Origin: Lactobacillaceae bacterium AF64-9pH9TA
GTDB taxonomy: Bacteria > Bacillota > Bacilli > Lactobacillales > Lactobacillaceae
Length of the DNA stretch: 64,000 nucleotides
Assembly (NCBI GenBank): GCA_027681045.1
Contig: JAQDCK010000003.1
Location: forward strand, 6,324-70,323
Direction of reading: 5' to 3'
Under the pieces are notes generated by a model. The model made no database searches, had not been told where the DNA came from, and saw only the letters and a program-made list of their open reading frames with translations. Shown one piece after another: positions 1 to 9,740 of this stretch. The number at the start of each line of letters is the position of its first letter. Within the stretch, counting starts at the first letter, position 1. The position numbers and the translations under genes are program-made.

Positions 1-91
1 CAGTTTTTTCCCAGACTCTTTCTTTTTTTACTTTTGACTTGTTTTCTGAATTTTTAACCAGCTTGGAATTTTTTAACTGATTAATTCACTG

Positions 92-148
92 GACGGCAAG
101 CCTGGAAGTCCACCTATTTTAATGGGTGGATGGATAGGGCTTGCCGTC
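92..148. repeat. IS left-end long hairpin
   Basis: GACGGCAAGCC (92-102) pairs perfectly with GGCTTGCCGTC (138-148), enclosing a second CCACC/GGTGG stem at 110-129. In this family imperfect subterminal hairpins are what TnpA recognises. The stem runs into the last codons of tnpA. Confidence 0.7.
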
Positions 149-574
149 TTTCTTTGCATTGTAGATCTGATCGTTGATATATCTTTCGACTGTATCCTTT
201 GACATATTGCCAACGGTTCCGATGTAATAGCTGGATGACCATAAGTTGCCGCCCCAGCACTTGTTTTTCCGTATGTCTGGGTGGTCTCGCAAAAATACGT
301 ATCCGGTATGGCCTTTGAGAGCTTTCACTGCTGCGCTGATAGATTTTGATGGTCTGAAGGAGATCATAGCATGGACATGCTCTGGCATAACTTCTAGCTT
401 CTCAATCTGAATGTCATTGCTAGCAGCTGTTTCGATAATCAGCTCTTTCATCTCACTTGCCAATTCGGCAGTCCTAAAGATCTGGTTGCGGTATTTCGTG
501 CACCAGATCAGATGATAATGGCAGTTGTAAACATAGCGTTTTGTATAGATAGCATCCTTAATCTTTTCAGTCAT
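119..574 (-). CDS. tnpA: IS200/IS605 family Y1 transposase TnpA
   Basis: A 151-residue single-strand DNA transposase of the HUH/Y1 family, which cuts and rejoins the element ends as single strands. The HUH metal motif is visible as His66-Val-His68 and the catalytic tyrosine is probably Tyr132, in a helix reading ERYINDQ. Length is normal for the family. The ATG is preceded by GGAGG. It is transcribed away from tnpB with about 100 bp between the starts. Nothing suggests inactivation. Confidence 0.92.
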   Translation of the reverse strand: MTEKIKDAIYTKRYVYNCHYHLIWCTKYRNQIFRTAELASEMKELIIETAASNDIQIEKLEVMPEHVHAMISFRPSKSISAAVKALKGHTGYVFLRDHPDIRKNKCWGGNLWSSSYYIGTVGNMSKDTVERYINDQIYNAKKDGKPYPSTH

Positions 575-680
575 TGTCTTTCCTCCTATGCAGCTAAACT
601 CCAGGCTTTCTTAAGATTTTACGCCAGTCATTGACTAGCCCTTCATGGTATAATTATAGCAAGAAAAGAGGTGAGAAAAA

Positions 681-1988
681 ATGACAAGAAAGCAGCTGAT
701 GATCTCTATGTCGGATCTTCCTTATCATCTGGGACTTAAGATGAGGATTTATCCAAGTTCCCAGCAGAAAAAAATAATTGCTATTAACTGTGGCGTAAGC
801 CGTTCGGTCTACAACAAGCTGATTGCTATCAATTCTGAACTGATGCAGCTTAGAAAAACTGGCATCTACATCAAAACAATAGCTGAAAGAATTGAGACGC
901 TGGAGTTGCGGAAAAAGAATTTGTCTAAGTACTATTCCTATATGTCTGTCAAGGAAGTTGACAGCTTGACCATAGCCCAGGCGAAGCTTAACTACAATGC
1001 GGCCTGGAGCATGTTCAAAAAAATTCATTCATCCGGCGTTCCCAAATATCATAAGAAAGGCGTAAGCGACAGCTATCAGACTTCTTGTATCTACACAACC
1101 GATAACAAGAAGAAAGGAAACTGTACGCCTTTCACTGGGTCAGTTAGATTCTTAGACACAAAGCACGTACAATTGCCTAAGCTGGGGAGAATTAGAATAA
1201 GCGGGTCAAGCTATCAAAAAATTCTTGCGCACAATCCTAATTTTCGAATTGGAACGGCAACTATCAAGTGTGACGCTTCGGGCTACTACTTGTCTCTTCA
1301 GATTGGGGACGTAGTGCCTTTTGTCAATCTGAAGCCAAAAGCAGGCAAAGTTACAGGCATTGACTTGAATACCGACAACTTCTTGACGGACAGCTACGGC
1401 AATATCGTTGATAATCCTCGTTACTACCGCAAGTCATTAAAACGGCTGAAGAAATTGCAAAGACAGATGGCAAGAAGACAAGTGCGGGCAAAAAAGGAAG
1501 GCCGCAAGCTGGCTGAAAGCCGGAATTACCAAAAGTCCCGCCTGCAAGCAGCACGCCTTCACCAGCACGTCAAAAATCAAAGAGAAAACTTCTTACAGAA
1601 ACTCAGTACTGCATACATCAATAACCACGACGTAGTAGTGCTTGAGGACTTGAGAGGGAAAAACTTGATGAAAAATCATGCCTTAGCAATGTCAATTGCC
1701 GATGTTGGCTGGAGCAACTTCCAGAAAATGCTTGAATACAAAGCAGGTCTCTATGGCAAGAAGTACATTGAGATCGACAAGTGCAACACCACCCAACGTT
1801 GCTCTAATTGTGGCAGCATTATGGGGCATAACGGCTATCCAAAGCTTACCTTGAAAGATAGGGAATGGAATTGCCCAATCTGCAAAGTCCACCATATTCG
1901 GGACTATAACGCAGCACTGAACATCTTGGAAAAAGGCATAGCTAAGTTAGAGGAAGAAGAAAAAACTATCATTCCTTACAAAAACTAA
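681..1988 (+). CDS. tnpB: TnpB, RNA-guided nuclease of IS200/IS605
   Basis: A 435-residue TnpB, the compact relative of Cas12. Known TnpB proteins use an RNA made from the right end of the element to cut DNA carrying a TAM, which helps the element persist. The RuvC residues appear intact: Asp228 (GIDLN), Glu322 (LEDLRG) and Asp408 (RDYNAA). The zinc ribbon is Cys374/Cys377 and Cys398/Cys401. A basic helical stretch precedes the zinc ribbon. The ATG follows GAGGTG. The guide RNA would overlap the 3' end of the gene and extend to about 2150. Confidence 0.93.
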   Translation: MTRKQLMISMSDLPYHLGLKMRIYPSSQQKKIIAINCGVSRSVYNKLIAINSELMQLRKTGIYIKTIAERIETLELRKKNLSKYYSYMSVKEVDSLTIAQAKLNYNAAWSMFKKIHSSGVPKYHKKGVSDSYQTSCIYTTDNKKKGNCTPFTGSVRFLDTKHVQLPKLGRIRISGSSYQKILAHNPNFRIGTATIKCDASGYYLSLQIGDVVPFVNLKPKAGKVTGIDLNTDNFLTDSYGNIVDNPRYYRKSLKRLKKLQRQMARRQVRAKKEGRKLAESRNYQKSRLQAARLHQHVKNQRENFLQKLSTAYINNHDVVVLEDLRGKNLMKNHALAMSIADVGWSNFQKMLEYKAGLYGKKYIEIDKCNTTQRCSNCGSIMGHNGYPKLTLKDREWNCPICKVHHIRDYNAALNILEKGIAKLEEEEKTIIPYKN

Positions 1989-1989
1989 A

Positions 1990-2155
1990 AGAAAAGAGCC
2001 TTAGGCAACCCAAGGCTCTATAATATAAATCTGGTAATTAGGGATCCCTGCACCTGCAAATCCCCGTATCTGATTAGTGCAAGCAGCGAGGCAAAAGCCT
2101 CTTGCGACTTGCAAGCCCTAGACTTTAGTCTGGGGTTGGTTGACTTAAGTAAGGC
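1990..2155 (+). ncRNA. Probable TnpB omega RNA / element right end
   Basis: Downstream of tnpB a GAGCCTT/AAGGCTC hairpin (1994-2017) and the right-end hairpin (2116-2135) sit inside a larger GCAAGCC/GGCTTGC pairing. In characterised TnpB systems this segment is the scaffold RNA and the flank beyond the right end is the guide. The 5' end of the RNA and the guide boundary cannot be fixed by reading. Confidence 0.45.
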
Positions 2156-2232
2156 TTGCATTTTGGCCAAACTTGTTTTATTGTTAACTATGAGAAAATA
2201 ATTGATAATATATTAAAAAGGAGGAATCTTTG

Positions 2233-3141
2233 ATGAGAAAAGTAGCAGTGATCGGCATGGGACACGTTGGGGCCACGGCAGCCTTTATTCTGTTTACCCA
2301 CGGGGTAGCGGACGAATTGGTCTTGCTGGACAAGAATGAGACCAAGTGCCGGGCTGAATGGGGGGACTTGCGCGACACCCTGGGCAGAAACGACTTCTAC
2401 GTCAACGTCAAGTGGGGCGACTGGAAAGAGCTGGCGGACGCTGACTTGATCATCACCGCTTTTGGTGACGTGGCGGCCTCAATCACGACAGGCGACCGGT
2501 TCGCCGAATTCCCGATCAACACCAAGAACGCGGTTGAAGTTGGCCAGAAGATCAAGGACAGCGGCTTCAAGGGCGTCATCATCAATATCTCCAACCCTTG
2601 TGACGTGGTAACCTCCATCTTGCAAAAGGTGACTGGCCTGCCAAAGAGCCAGGTCTTCGGGACCGGGACCTTCCTGGACACTTCCAGAATGCAGCGGGTT
2701 GTCGGGGAAAAGCTGGGCCAGGACCCGAGAAACGTGTCCGGCTTCAACCTGGGCGAGCACGGGTCCAGCCAGTTTACGGCCTGGTCAACGGTTTGGGTTA
2801 ACAACCGGCCAGCCAAGGACCTCTTCAATGAAGAAGAGAAAGAAGAAATGGACCGCTTGAGCAAGGACAATGCCTTTATGGTCGGCAAGGGCAAGGGCTA
2901 CACTTGCTACGCTGTCGCTACCTGCGCGGTCCGTTTGGCCAGAGCCGTCTTCTCTGACGCCAAGTTCTACGGCCCGACCAGCTGCTACGTTGAATCTCTG
3001 GGGACCTACATCGGCTACCCGTCAATCGTTGGCAAGCATGGGGTAGAAGAAGTGCCAGTTCTGGACTTGCCAGCTGACGAACAAGCCAAGCTGGAAGCTT
3101 CCGCTAAGAAGCTGAAGGACAGCCTGGCCAGCTTGGAATAA
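2233..3141 (+). CDS. L-2-hydroxyacid (hydroxyisocaproate-type) dehydrogenase
   Basis: About 302 residues of the L-lactate/malate dehydrogenase superfamily, closest by eye to L-2-hydroxyisocaproate dehydrogenase, which reduces 2-oxo acids from amino acids with NADH. The Rossmann motif GMGHVGATAA opens the protein, the SNPCD motif follows, and GEHGSS carries the catalytic histidine. The usual LDH substrate-loop sequence is replaced by a divergent TTGDR segment, which fits a wider 2-oxo-acid specificity. I chose the ATG at 2233, eight bases after AAGGAGG, over the TTG just before it. Substrate is inferred. Confidence 0.8.
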   Translation: MRKVAVIGMGHVGATAAFILFTHGVADELVLLDKNETKCRAEWGDLRDTLGRNDFYVNVKWGDWKELADADLIITAFGDVAASITTGDRFAEFPINTKNAVEVGQKIKDSGFKGVIINISNPCDVVTSILQKVTGLPKSQVFGTGTFLDTSRMQRVVGEKLGQDPRNVSGFNLGEHGSSQFTAWSTVWVNNRPAKDLFNEEEKEEMDRLSKDNAFMVGKGKGYTCYAVATCAVRLARAVFSDAKFYGPTSCYVESLGTYIGYPSIVGKHGVEEVPVLDLPADEQAKLEASAKKLKDSLASLE

Positions 3142-3181
3142 TTAAAACGATTCTAATAATTCAAAAAAGTTTTAGCGTAAG

Positions 3182-3209
3182 AAAATCCTCCCGGACGGGA
3201 GGATTTTTG
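3182..3209. terminator. Rho-independent terminator
   Basis: AATCCTCCC and GGGAGGATT close a short loop and a T-run follows. It separates the hydroxyacid dehydrogenase from the aldo/keto reductase. Confidence 0.85.
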
Positions 3210-3263
3210 TTATAATAAGTTAAATTACAAAAAGTAAGTGATGTATTTGACAGGAGGCAAAAA

Positions 3264-4121
3264 ATGACTTTGCACGGTTTGGAAGATACTTACGAATTGG
3301 CCAACGGGGTCAAGATCCCGGTGATTGGTTTCGGGACCTGGCAGACCCCAGACGGGGACGTGGCCCAGGAAGCAGTTGAGGCGGCCTTGAATGCCGGCTA
3401 CCGGCATATTGACACGGCCGCGGTTTATGGCAATGAAGCCAGCGTGGGCCGGGCCATCAAGAAAAGCGGTGTCAAGCGGAGCGACTTGTTCGTGACCAGC
3501 AAGCTTTGGAACGGGTCCCACAGCTATGAAGGGGCCAAGGCGGCTATTGACGACAGCCTGCTCAAGCTGGACACGGACTACCTGGACCTGTACTTGATCC
3601 ACTGGCCAAATCCAGTTGCCATCCGGGACCACTGGGCAGAAGGCAACGCGGAAGCCTGGCGGGCCATGGAAGAAGCTGTTCATGCTGGCAAGATCCGGGC
3701 GATCGGGGTCTCCAACTTCCGCCGCCACCACCTGGAAGCCCTCTTAAAAACGGCAGAAATCAAGCCTGTGGTCAACCAGATCTGCCTCAACCCAAATGAC
3801 TTGCAAGCAGAAGTAACGGCCGCTAATAAGGAATACGGCCTTTTGAGCGAGGCATACAGTCCTTTGGGCACGGGCGGTCTTTTGGGCAATGAGACCATCA
3901 AGGCAGTTGGGGCCAAGTACGGCAAGTCCAGTGCCCAGGTTTTGATCCGCTGGTCCCTGCAGCATAACTTTTTACCACTACCGAAGTCAGTTCACCCGGA
4001 CTATATCAAGGCTAATGCTGAAGTCTTCGACTTTGCGCTTACTGCAGATGACATGGCCAAGCTGGATGGCCTGCAAGGGATCGGCAAGCCAGTTCTGGAT
4101 CCGGACCAAGCCGAATTTTAA
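3264..4121 (+). CDS. Aldo/keto reductase
   Basis: A 285-residue NAD(P)H-dependent aldo/keto reductase of the 2,5-diketo-D-gluconate reductase type, a soluble TIM-barrel enzyme acting on aldehydes and ketones. The catalytic tetrad is visible: Asp50, Tyr55 (DTAAVYGNE), Lys80 and His113 (LIHWP). Later signatures GVSNF and the C-terminal LPKS cofactor loop are present. The ATG follows AGGAGG. It has its own terminators on both sides. The physiological substrate cannot be told. Confidence 0.9.
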   Translation: MTLHGLEDTYELANGVKIPVIGFGTWQTPDGDVAQEAVEAALNAGYRHIDTAAVYGNEASVGRAIKKSGVKRSDLFVTSKLWNGSHSYEGAKAAIDDSLLKLDTDYLDLYLIHWPNPVAIRDHWAEGNAEAWRAMEEAVHAGKIRAIGVSNFRRHHLEALLKTAEIKPVVNQICLNPNDLQAEVTAANKEYGLLSEAYSPLGTGGLLGNETIKAVGAKYGKSSAQVLIRWSLQHNFLPLPKSVHPDYIKANAEVFDFALTADDMAKLDGLQGIGKPVLDPDQAEF

Positions 4122-4158
4122 ACTGAAAAACTGAAAACAACTAAAAAGACTTTATAAG

Positions 4159-4209
4159 AAAGACTATATAATATGCCAAAAGCGAATTGGTAGTTATATA
4201 GTCTTTTTG
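4159..4209 (+). terminator. Rho-independent terminator
   Basis: AGACTATATAA (from 4161) pairs perfectly with TTATATAGTCT and is followed by TTTTT. It ends the aldo/keto reductase transcript. Confidence 0.85.
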
Positions 4210-4303
4210 TATATATTCGTCAAAACCGAACAAAAATTGCTAAAAAATTTTTCAAAAAAATTTGGTAGCGGCTGAAGGCTTACGGGGCTTGAATTGATCC
4301 AAC

Positions 4304-4350
4304 ATACAGTTTCTCGTGTTCGCCTGGTTACACAACACAACATCTTGTGT
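4304..4350 (+). promoter_or_regulatory. Tandem NrdR boxes upstream of nrdJ
   Basis: The 16-mer at 4335-4350 reads ACACAACATCTTGTGT and fits the NrdR consensus acaCwAtATaTwGtgt at 14 of 16 positions. A weaker copy (11 of 16) lies at 4304-4319. The starts are exactly 31 bp apart, the three-turn spacing usual for NrdR box pairs. NrdR is the ATP/dATP-sensing repressor of ribonucleotide reductase genes. A TTGTGT/TAACAT promoter overlapping the second box is possible but weak. Confidence 0.75.
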
Positions 4351-4419
4351 TTCACAGGAAGACTGCTAACATATGGAGTGCTTAGAAAATAATGAGACAA
4401 GCAGAAAGGATCTGAGAAG

Positions 4420-6639
4420 ATGAGTGAAGAAATATCGCTCTCGGCTGAATTTGTCGACCGGGTGAAAGCGAGTGTAAAACCTCACTGGGGCAAGCTGGGC
4501 TGGGTCACCTACAAGCGGACCTACGCCCGCTGGCTGCCGGAAAAGGGACGGAGTGAGAACTGGGATGAAACCGTCAAGCGGGTGGTTGAAGGCAACATCA
4601 ACCTGGATCCCCGCCTTCAAGACTCCCCAAGTCCGGAACTGAAGCAAAGCCTGACTGAAGAAGCAGAGCGGCTCTACAAGCTGATCTACGGCCTGGGCGC
4701 GACGCCATCTGGCCGTAACTTGTGGATTTCCGGGACTGACTACCAGAGACGGACCGGGGATTCCTTGAACAACTGCTGGTTTGTGGCCATCCGCCCGCAA
4801 AAGTACGGGAACAGCAAGATTGTGCCCAGCTACCTTGGCAAGCAAGAAAAGGCCGTTTCCATGCCTTTTTCCTTCCTCTTTGACGAACTGATGAAGGGGG
4901 GCGGGGTCGGCTTCTCAGTTGCCAGATCCAACATCAGCCAGATTCCCCGGGTTGACTTTGATATCGACCTGCAGCTGGTGGTCGATGAGACTAGTGAATC
5001 TTACGATGCTTCCGTCAAGGTCGGGGCCGTCGGCAAGAACGAATTGGTCCAAGATTCTGACAGCATCTACTACCGCCTGCCGGACACCCGGGAAGGCTGG
5101 GTTTTGGCCAATGCCCTCTTGATCGACCTCCACTTCGCCCAGACCAACCCGGACCGTAAGCAAAAGCTGATCCTGGACTTGTCTGACATTCGGCCTTATG
5201 GGGCAGAGATTCATGGTTTCGGCGGCACGGCTTCCGGCCCAATGCCTTTGATTTCCATGCTATTGGACATCAACGAAGTCTTGAACAATAAGGCTGGCGG
5301 CCGCCTTTCAGCGGTCGATGCCACTGATATCTGCAACTTGATCGGCAAGGCAGTCGTGGTTGGCAATGTCCGCCGGTCAGCGGAACTGGCCCTGGGCTCA
5401 AACGATGACCAGGACTTCATTTCCATGAAGCAGGACCAGGAGAAGCTGATGCACCACCGCTGGGCATCCAACAACAGCGTGGCGGTTGACTCAGCCTTCA
5501 GCGGCTACCAGCCAATCGCCGCCGGGATCCGGGAAAACGGGGAGCCAGGGATCGTGAACCTGGACCTGTCCAAGAACTATGGCCGGATCGTTGATGGCTA
5601 CCAGGCTGGAATTGACGGCGACGTGGAAGGGACCAACCCTTGCGGGGAGATCTCCCTGGCCAATGGTGAACCTTGCAACCTCTTTGAAGTCTTCCCGCTG
5701 ATCGCGGAAGAACAGGGCTGGGATTTGCAGGAAGTCTTTGCCTTAGCGGCCCGTTACACCAAGCGGGTAACCTTCAGTCCTTATGACTGGGAAATTTCCC
5801 GGGAAATAATTCAAAAGAACCGCCGGATCGGGATCTCCATGTCCGGGATCCAGGACTGGCTTTTGACCAGACTGGGCAACCGGGTGGTTACCGGCTTCAA
5901 GGATGACTTTGACCCGGAAACCCATGAAGCTATCAAGGTGCCAGTCTACGACAAGCGGGCTATCAAGGCAGTTGACCACCTTTACAAGGCCGTGGTCAAG
6001 GCTGACCAGGCCTACAGTAAGACTTTGGGCTGCAATGAATCAATCAAGCACACCACGGTCAAGCCGTCAGGCACGGTGGCCAAGCTGGCCGGGGCCAGTG
6101 AAGGCATGCACTTCCACTACGGGGCCTACTTGATCCAGCGGATCCGTTTCCAGGATTCTGACCCGCTTTTGCCAGCCTTGAAGGCCTGCGGCTACCGGAT
6201 GGAAGCCGATATCTACACGGAAAACACGACCTGCGTGGAATTCCCGATCAAGGCGGTAGGGGCGGACAACCCTAACTTTGCTTCAGCTGGCACGGTTTCA
6301 ATCGCTGAACAATTTGCCACTCAGGCCTTCTTGCAGACTTACTGGTCGGACAACGCGGTTTCCTGCACGATTACTTTCCAGGATTCCGAAGGTGACCAGG
6401 TTGAATCCTTGCTCCGCCAGTACCGCTTTATCACCAAGTCAACCTCGCTTCTGCCATACTTTGGCGGATCTCTCAAGCAAGCGCCAAAGGAACCGATCGA
6501 TAAGGAGACTTACGAAAAGCGCAGCCAGGAAATTACCGGCAACGTGGAAGAAGTCTTCAGCCAGCTGAACAGCGACGTCAAGGACCTGGAACTGGTCGAC
6601 CAGACCGATTGTGAAGGCGGCGCCTGCCCGGTTAAGTAA
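4420..6639 (+). CDS. nrdJ: Class II adenosylcobalamin-dependent ribonucleoside-triphosphate reductase
   Basis: A 739-residue monomeric ribonucleotide reductase, the same length as the well-studied L. leichmannii enzyme (RTPR). It reduces ribonucleoside triphosphates to dNTPs, making its thiyl radical from adenosylcobalamin, so it works with or without oxygen. Key cysteines are visible: the radical cysteine in NNCWF (Cys119 in RTPR numbering), the redox pair in NPCGEIS and PCNLFE (Cys408/Cys419), and the C-terminal shuttle pair Cys731/Cys736 in CEGGACPVK. The next three genes supply the B12 cofactor. NrdR boxes lie upstream. Confidence 0.97.
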   Translation: MSEEISLSAEFVDRVKASVKPHWGKLGWVTYKRTYARWLPEKGRSENWDETVKRVVEGNINLDPRLQDSPSPELKQSLTEEAERLYKLIYGLGATPSGRNLWISGTDYQRRTGDSLNNCWFVAIRPQKYGNSKIVPSYLGKQEKAVSMPFSFLFDELMKGGGVGFSVARSNISQIPRVDFDIDLQLVVDETSESYDASVKVGAVGKNELVQDSDSIYYRLPDTREGWVLANALLIDLHFAQTNPDRKQKLILDLSDIRPYGAEIHGFGGTASGPMPLISMLLDINEVLNNKAGGRLSAVDATDICNLIGKAVVVGNVRRSAELALGSNDDQDFISMKQDQEKLMHHRWASNNSVAVDSAFSGYQPIAAGIRENGEPGIVNLDLSKNYGRIVDGYQAGIDGDVEGTNPCGEISLANGEPCNLFEVFPLIAEEQGWDLQEVFALAARYTKRVTFSPYDWEISREIIQKNRRIGISMSGIQDWLLTRLGNRVVTGFKDDFDPETHEAIKVPVYDKRAIKAVDHLYKAVVKADQAYSKTLGCNESIKHTTVKPSGTVAKLAGASEGMHFHYGAYLIQRIRFQDSDPLLPALKACGYRMEADIYTENTTCVEFPIKAVGADNPNFASAGTVSIAEQFATQAFLQTYWSDNAVSCTITFQDSEGDQVESLLRQYRFITKSTSLLPYFGGSLKQAPKEPIDKETYEKRSQEITGNVEEVFSQLNSDVKDLELVDQTDCEGGACPVK

Positions 6640-6703
6640 GGCAGGGAAACTAGAAATAAAAGACAAAAACCAAAACTGAAATATAAAACGGGAGAAACAA
6701 AAA

Positions 6704-7153
6704 ATGAAAAAGAAGATTTTAGCAGTCGTAGTTGCCTTGGCAGCCTTCGTGGGCCTTTTTGCCAGCCAGCCAGTCCAAAAGCAAAACGTGCAAGCAGCCA
6801 AAACCACTAAAAAGGCTAAGAAGACTACTAAGAAGGCTAAGGCTAAGCGAATCAGCGTGACCTACACTTTGAAGGACACGACCAAGGCCAAGAACAAGCA
6901 AACCCTGGCTAAGAAGACTTTCAAGGTCAAGAAGGGGACGAGCGTCTTCACTGTTTTGAAGAAGGCCTGGAAGGTCAACTATACTAAGTCTTCATATGGT
7001 GTCTTCATCACCAAGATCAAGGGCCTGGGCAATGAAAAGAAGAAGCTCTACTGGACTTACACTGTTGACGGCAAGATGGCCAAGGTGGCAGCTGACAAGC
7101 AAAAGCTGACTAAGAACAAGTCCAAGCTTGTCTTCACTTTGAAGCAATACTAA
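6704..7153 (+). CDS. Secreted Lys-rich DUF4430 protein, candidate B12-capture protein
   Basis: 149 residues. A signal peptide (MKKK, then a hydrophobic stretch to about residue 24) probably ends near VQAA at about residue 32. A Lys/Thr-rich linker follows and then a DUF4430-like domain from about residue 50 (pattern G-T-S-V, YWTYTVDG and so on). DUF4430 resembles the C-terminal domain of cobalamin-binding transcobalamin and intrinsic factor. No lipobox or LPXTG is seen, so retention would have to rely on its strong positive charge. It starts 64 bp after nrdJ and ends one base before cbrT. Binding of B12 is inferred from context. Confidence 0.75.
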   Translation: MKKKILAVVVALAAFVGLFASQPVQKQNVQAAKTTKKAKKTTKKAKAKRISVTYTLKDTTKAKNKQTLAKKTFKVKKGTSVFTVLKKAWKVNYTKSSYGVFITKIKGLGNEKKKLYWTYTVDGKMAKVAADKQKLTKNKSKLVFTLKQY

Positions 7154-7154
7154 A

Positions 7155-7703
7155 ATGCAGACCAAGGAACGCTACCAGCTGCAAAGGCTGACCCTGCTGG
7201 CCCTGCTGACTGCGATGTGCGTGCTTTTGCGGATCTTTAAAATCATCGATATCCCCAATGTCCAGCCGGTGACCGACATTATCATGCTGGCCACGCTGGA
7301 ACTGGGGGCAGGGACGGGGATTCTTCTGGCCATTTTGGTCATGGTGATCTCCAATATCTTCCTGGGTTTTGGCATTTGGACCTTGCCGCAGATCTTTGCC
7401 TACGCGGCCTGCGCCTTGACCGTGGCGTTATTTGCCAGACTTTTGCCGCTAAAAAGCCGGAAATTCTTCTGGCTGCAGGAGCTCCTGGCCGGCTTTCTGG
7501 GCCTGGAATACGGCTTCTTCGTCAGCCTGGGCATGGCTGGCTGGGGCGGCTGGGCAGCCTTCATTGCTTACTGGGTCAGCGGACTGACCTTTGACTTGTA
7601 TCACGCCGCCGGCAACCTGGCCTTTTATCCTATCCTTTATCTGCCATTGATTCTGGGCCTGGACCGGTTTAAAAAGAAAGCAGGGTGGAAGCAAAATGCT
7701 TAA
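7155..7703 (+). CDS. cbrT: ECF transporter S component for cobalamin (CbrT-type)
   Basis: A 182-residue integral membrane protein with about six hydrophobic segments, the size of an ECF S component. S components bind a vitamin and pair with a shared EcfT/EcfAA' module encoded elsewhere. Position between nrdJ and a PduO-type adenosyltransferase matches the L. delbrueckii cobalamin transporter CbrT. The ATG follows the DUF4430 stop by one base and the 3' end overlaps the next gene by 8 bp, so translation is likely coupled. Confidence 0.85.
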   Translation: MQTKERYQLQRLTLLALLTAMCVLLRIFKIIDIPNVQPVTDIIMLATLELGAGTGILLAILVMVISNIFLGFGIWTLPQIFAYAACALTVALFARLLPLKSRKFFWLQELLAGFLGLEYGFFVSLGMAGWGGWAAFIAYWVSGLTFDLYHAAGNLAFYPILYLPLILGLDRFKKKAGWKQNA

Positions 7704-8256
7704 AGTCTACACTAAAGTCGGTGACCAGGGGAAAACCAAGCAGGTGACCGGCAAGATGGTCGCCAAATACGACCCGCAGATCCAGACACTGGGAGCTCTC
7801 GATGAGCTGCAGTCCTGGCTGGGGGTTACAGTGGCCAACCTTTCTCCGGCCTGCCAGGGCCTAGAAGAAAAGCTGATCAAGCTAGAGCGGGAAATGTATG
7901 AATTGCAGGCTGACCTGGTGGTCAAGCGGCACCATATGATTACCTTGGCTGAAGTGACTTACATGGAAGAGCAAATCGATGCCTGGACGGAAGAATTGCC
8001 GGAAATGAAGGAATTTATCCTGCCCGGCGGGTCAAAGACCAGCGCCAACCTCCAGTATGCCCGGGCACTGGCCCGGACCAGCGAGCGGGTCTGCGTGCTG
8101 TACGCGGACGAAAGCGGGGAGGTCAAGAGCGACAGCCTCAAGTACTTGAACCGCCTGTCAGACTACCTGTTCGTGATGGCCCGCTACGCCAACTTTTTGG
8201 AGGGCGTGGCTGACGTCAAGAGCAAGCCCGCCCGGCCACGGCGTCCGAAAAAATAA
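7696..8256 (+). CDS. pduO: PduO-type corrinoid adenosyltransferase
   Basis: 186 residues. This family moves the 5'-deoxyadenosyl group of ATP to cob(I)alamin to make adenosylcobalamin, the cofactor of the upstream reductase. Visible motifs are the N-terminal nucleotide loop YTKVGDQGKT, the GALDELQSWLG segment, LPGGS, the ARTSER helix and LNRLSDYLF near the end. It overlaps cbrT by 8 bp and is last in the cluster, before two strong terminators. Confidence 0.92.
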   Translation: MLKVYTKVGDQGKTKQVTGKMVAKYDPQIQTLGALDELQSWLGVTVANLSPACQGLEEKLIKLEREMYELQADLVVKRHHMITLAEVTYMEEQIDAWTEELPEMKEFILPGGSKTSANLQYARALARTSERVCVLYADESGEVKSDSLKYLNRLSDYLFVMARYANFLEGVADVKSKPARPRRPKK

Positions 8257-8270
8257 GCTAGCAAATTAAA

Positions 8271-8316
8271 AAAGTGTTGGGTGATCTTGAGAGCAAGCAT
8301 CCAACACTTTTTCTTT
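8271..8316 (+). terminator. Terminator of the nrdJ-pduO cluster
   Basis: AAAGTGTTGG and CCAACACTTT form a 10-bp stem followed by a T-rich tail. Confidence 0.88.
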
Positions 8317-8359
8317 TACAGTTACTTTCAATATATTCTACTCCAAAAATAAGCAAGCA

Positions 8360-8392
8360 AAAACCCGCGGGTGAGAAGGCCCCGCGGGTTTT
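8360..8392. terminator. Bidirectional terminator between pduO and ldhA
   Basis: AAAACCCGCGGG (8360-8371) and CCCGCGGGTTTT (8381-8392) form a perfect 12-bp stem with T-runs on both strands, so it can end transcripts from either side, including ldhA. From here to 8514 the sequence is AT-rich and I see no gene. Confidence 0.85.
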
Positions 8393-8514
8393 CGTTTTAG
8401 CTTTTAATGGATAAGTTTAAAAGTATGTGTTTGTAAAGTAATGTAAGTAATTTTTAAGTAGATTGTTGTAAGAAAATCTGTAAGTTTTAAAAAAGGGATT
8501 TCTAAGCGGCTAGA

Positions 8515-9555
<1,041 letters not shown>

Positions 9556-9740
9556 TTAGCACAAAATCGCCGGGTAAAAAACTAAAATGTGAGTATTTGA
9601 GCAAATATTTTTCTTGTAAGCGCTATACTTAACGGAGGGCTTGCTGTTAGTTCGTGAACATGAGAATTTTTCACAAGCCCTGTTTGTCAAAAAGGCTCAG
9701 ACCCTTTAAACTGGTCTTAGCAAATAAAGGAGCTAGAAAA

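Larger units (their letters stand above)
85..2160. mobile_element. IS200/IS605-type insertion sequence
   Basis: Divergent tnpA (Y1 HUH transposase) and tnpB lie between subterminal hairpins, the layout of IS200/IS605 elements, which move as single strands and have no terminal inverted repeats. At the left, an 11-bp perfect stem (92-102 with 138-148) encloses an inner CCACC/GGTGG stem and overlaps the 3' end of tnpA. At the right, AGACT/AGTCT with flanking CCC/GGG forms a hairpin at 2116-2135. The exact ends are estimates, because these elements make no target duplication to mark them. Both genes look intact. Confidence 0.8.

Noticed and set aside
4122..4419. Cobalamin riboswitch upstream of nrdJ
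   Set aside because: No B12-box-like segment is present; NrdR boxes explain the conserved signals.
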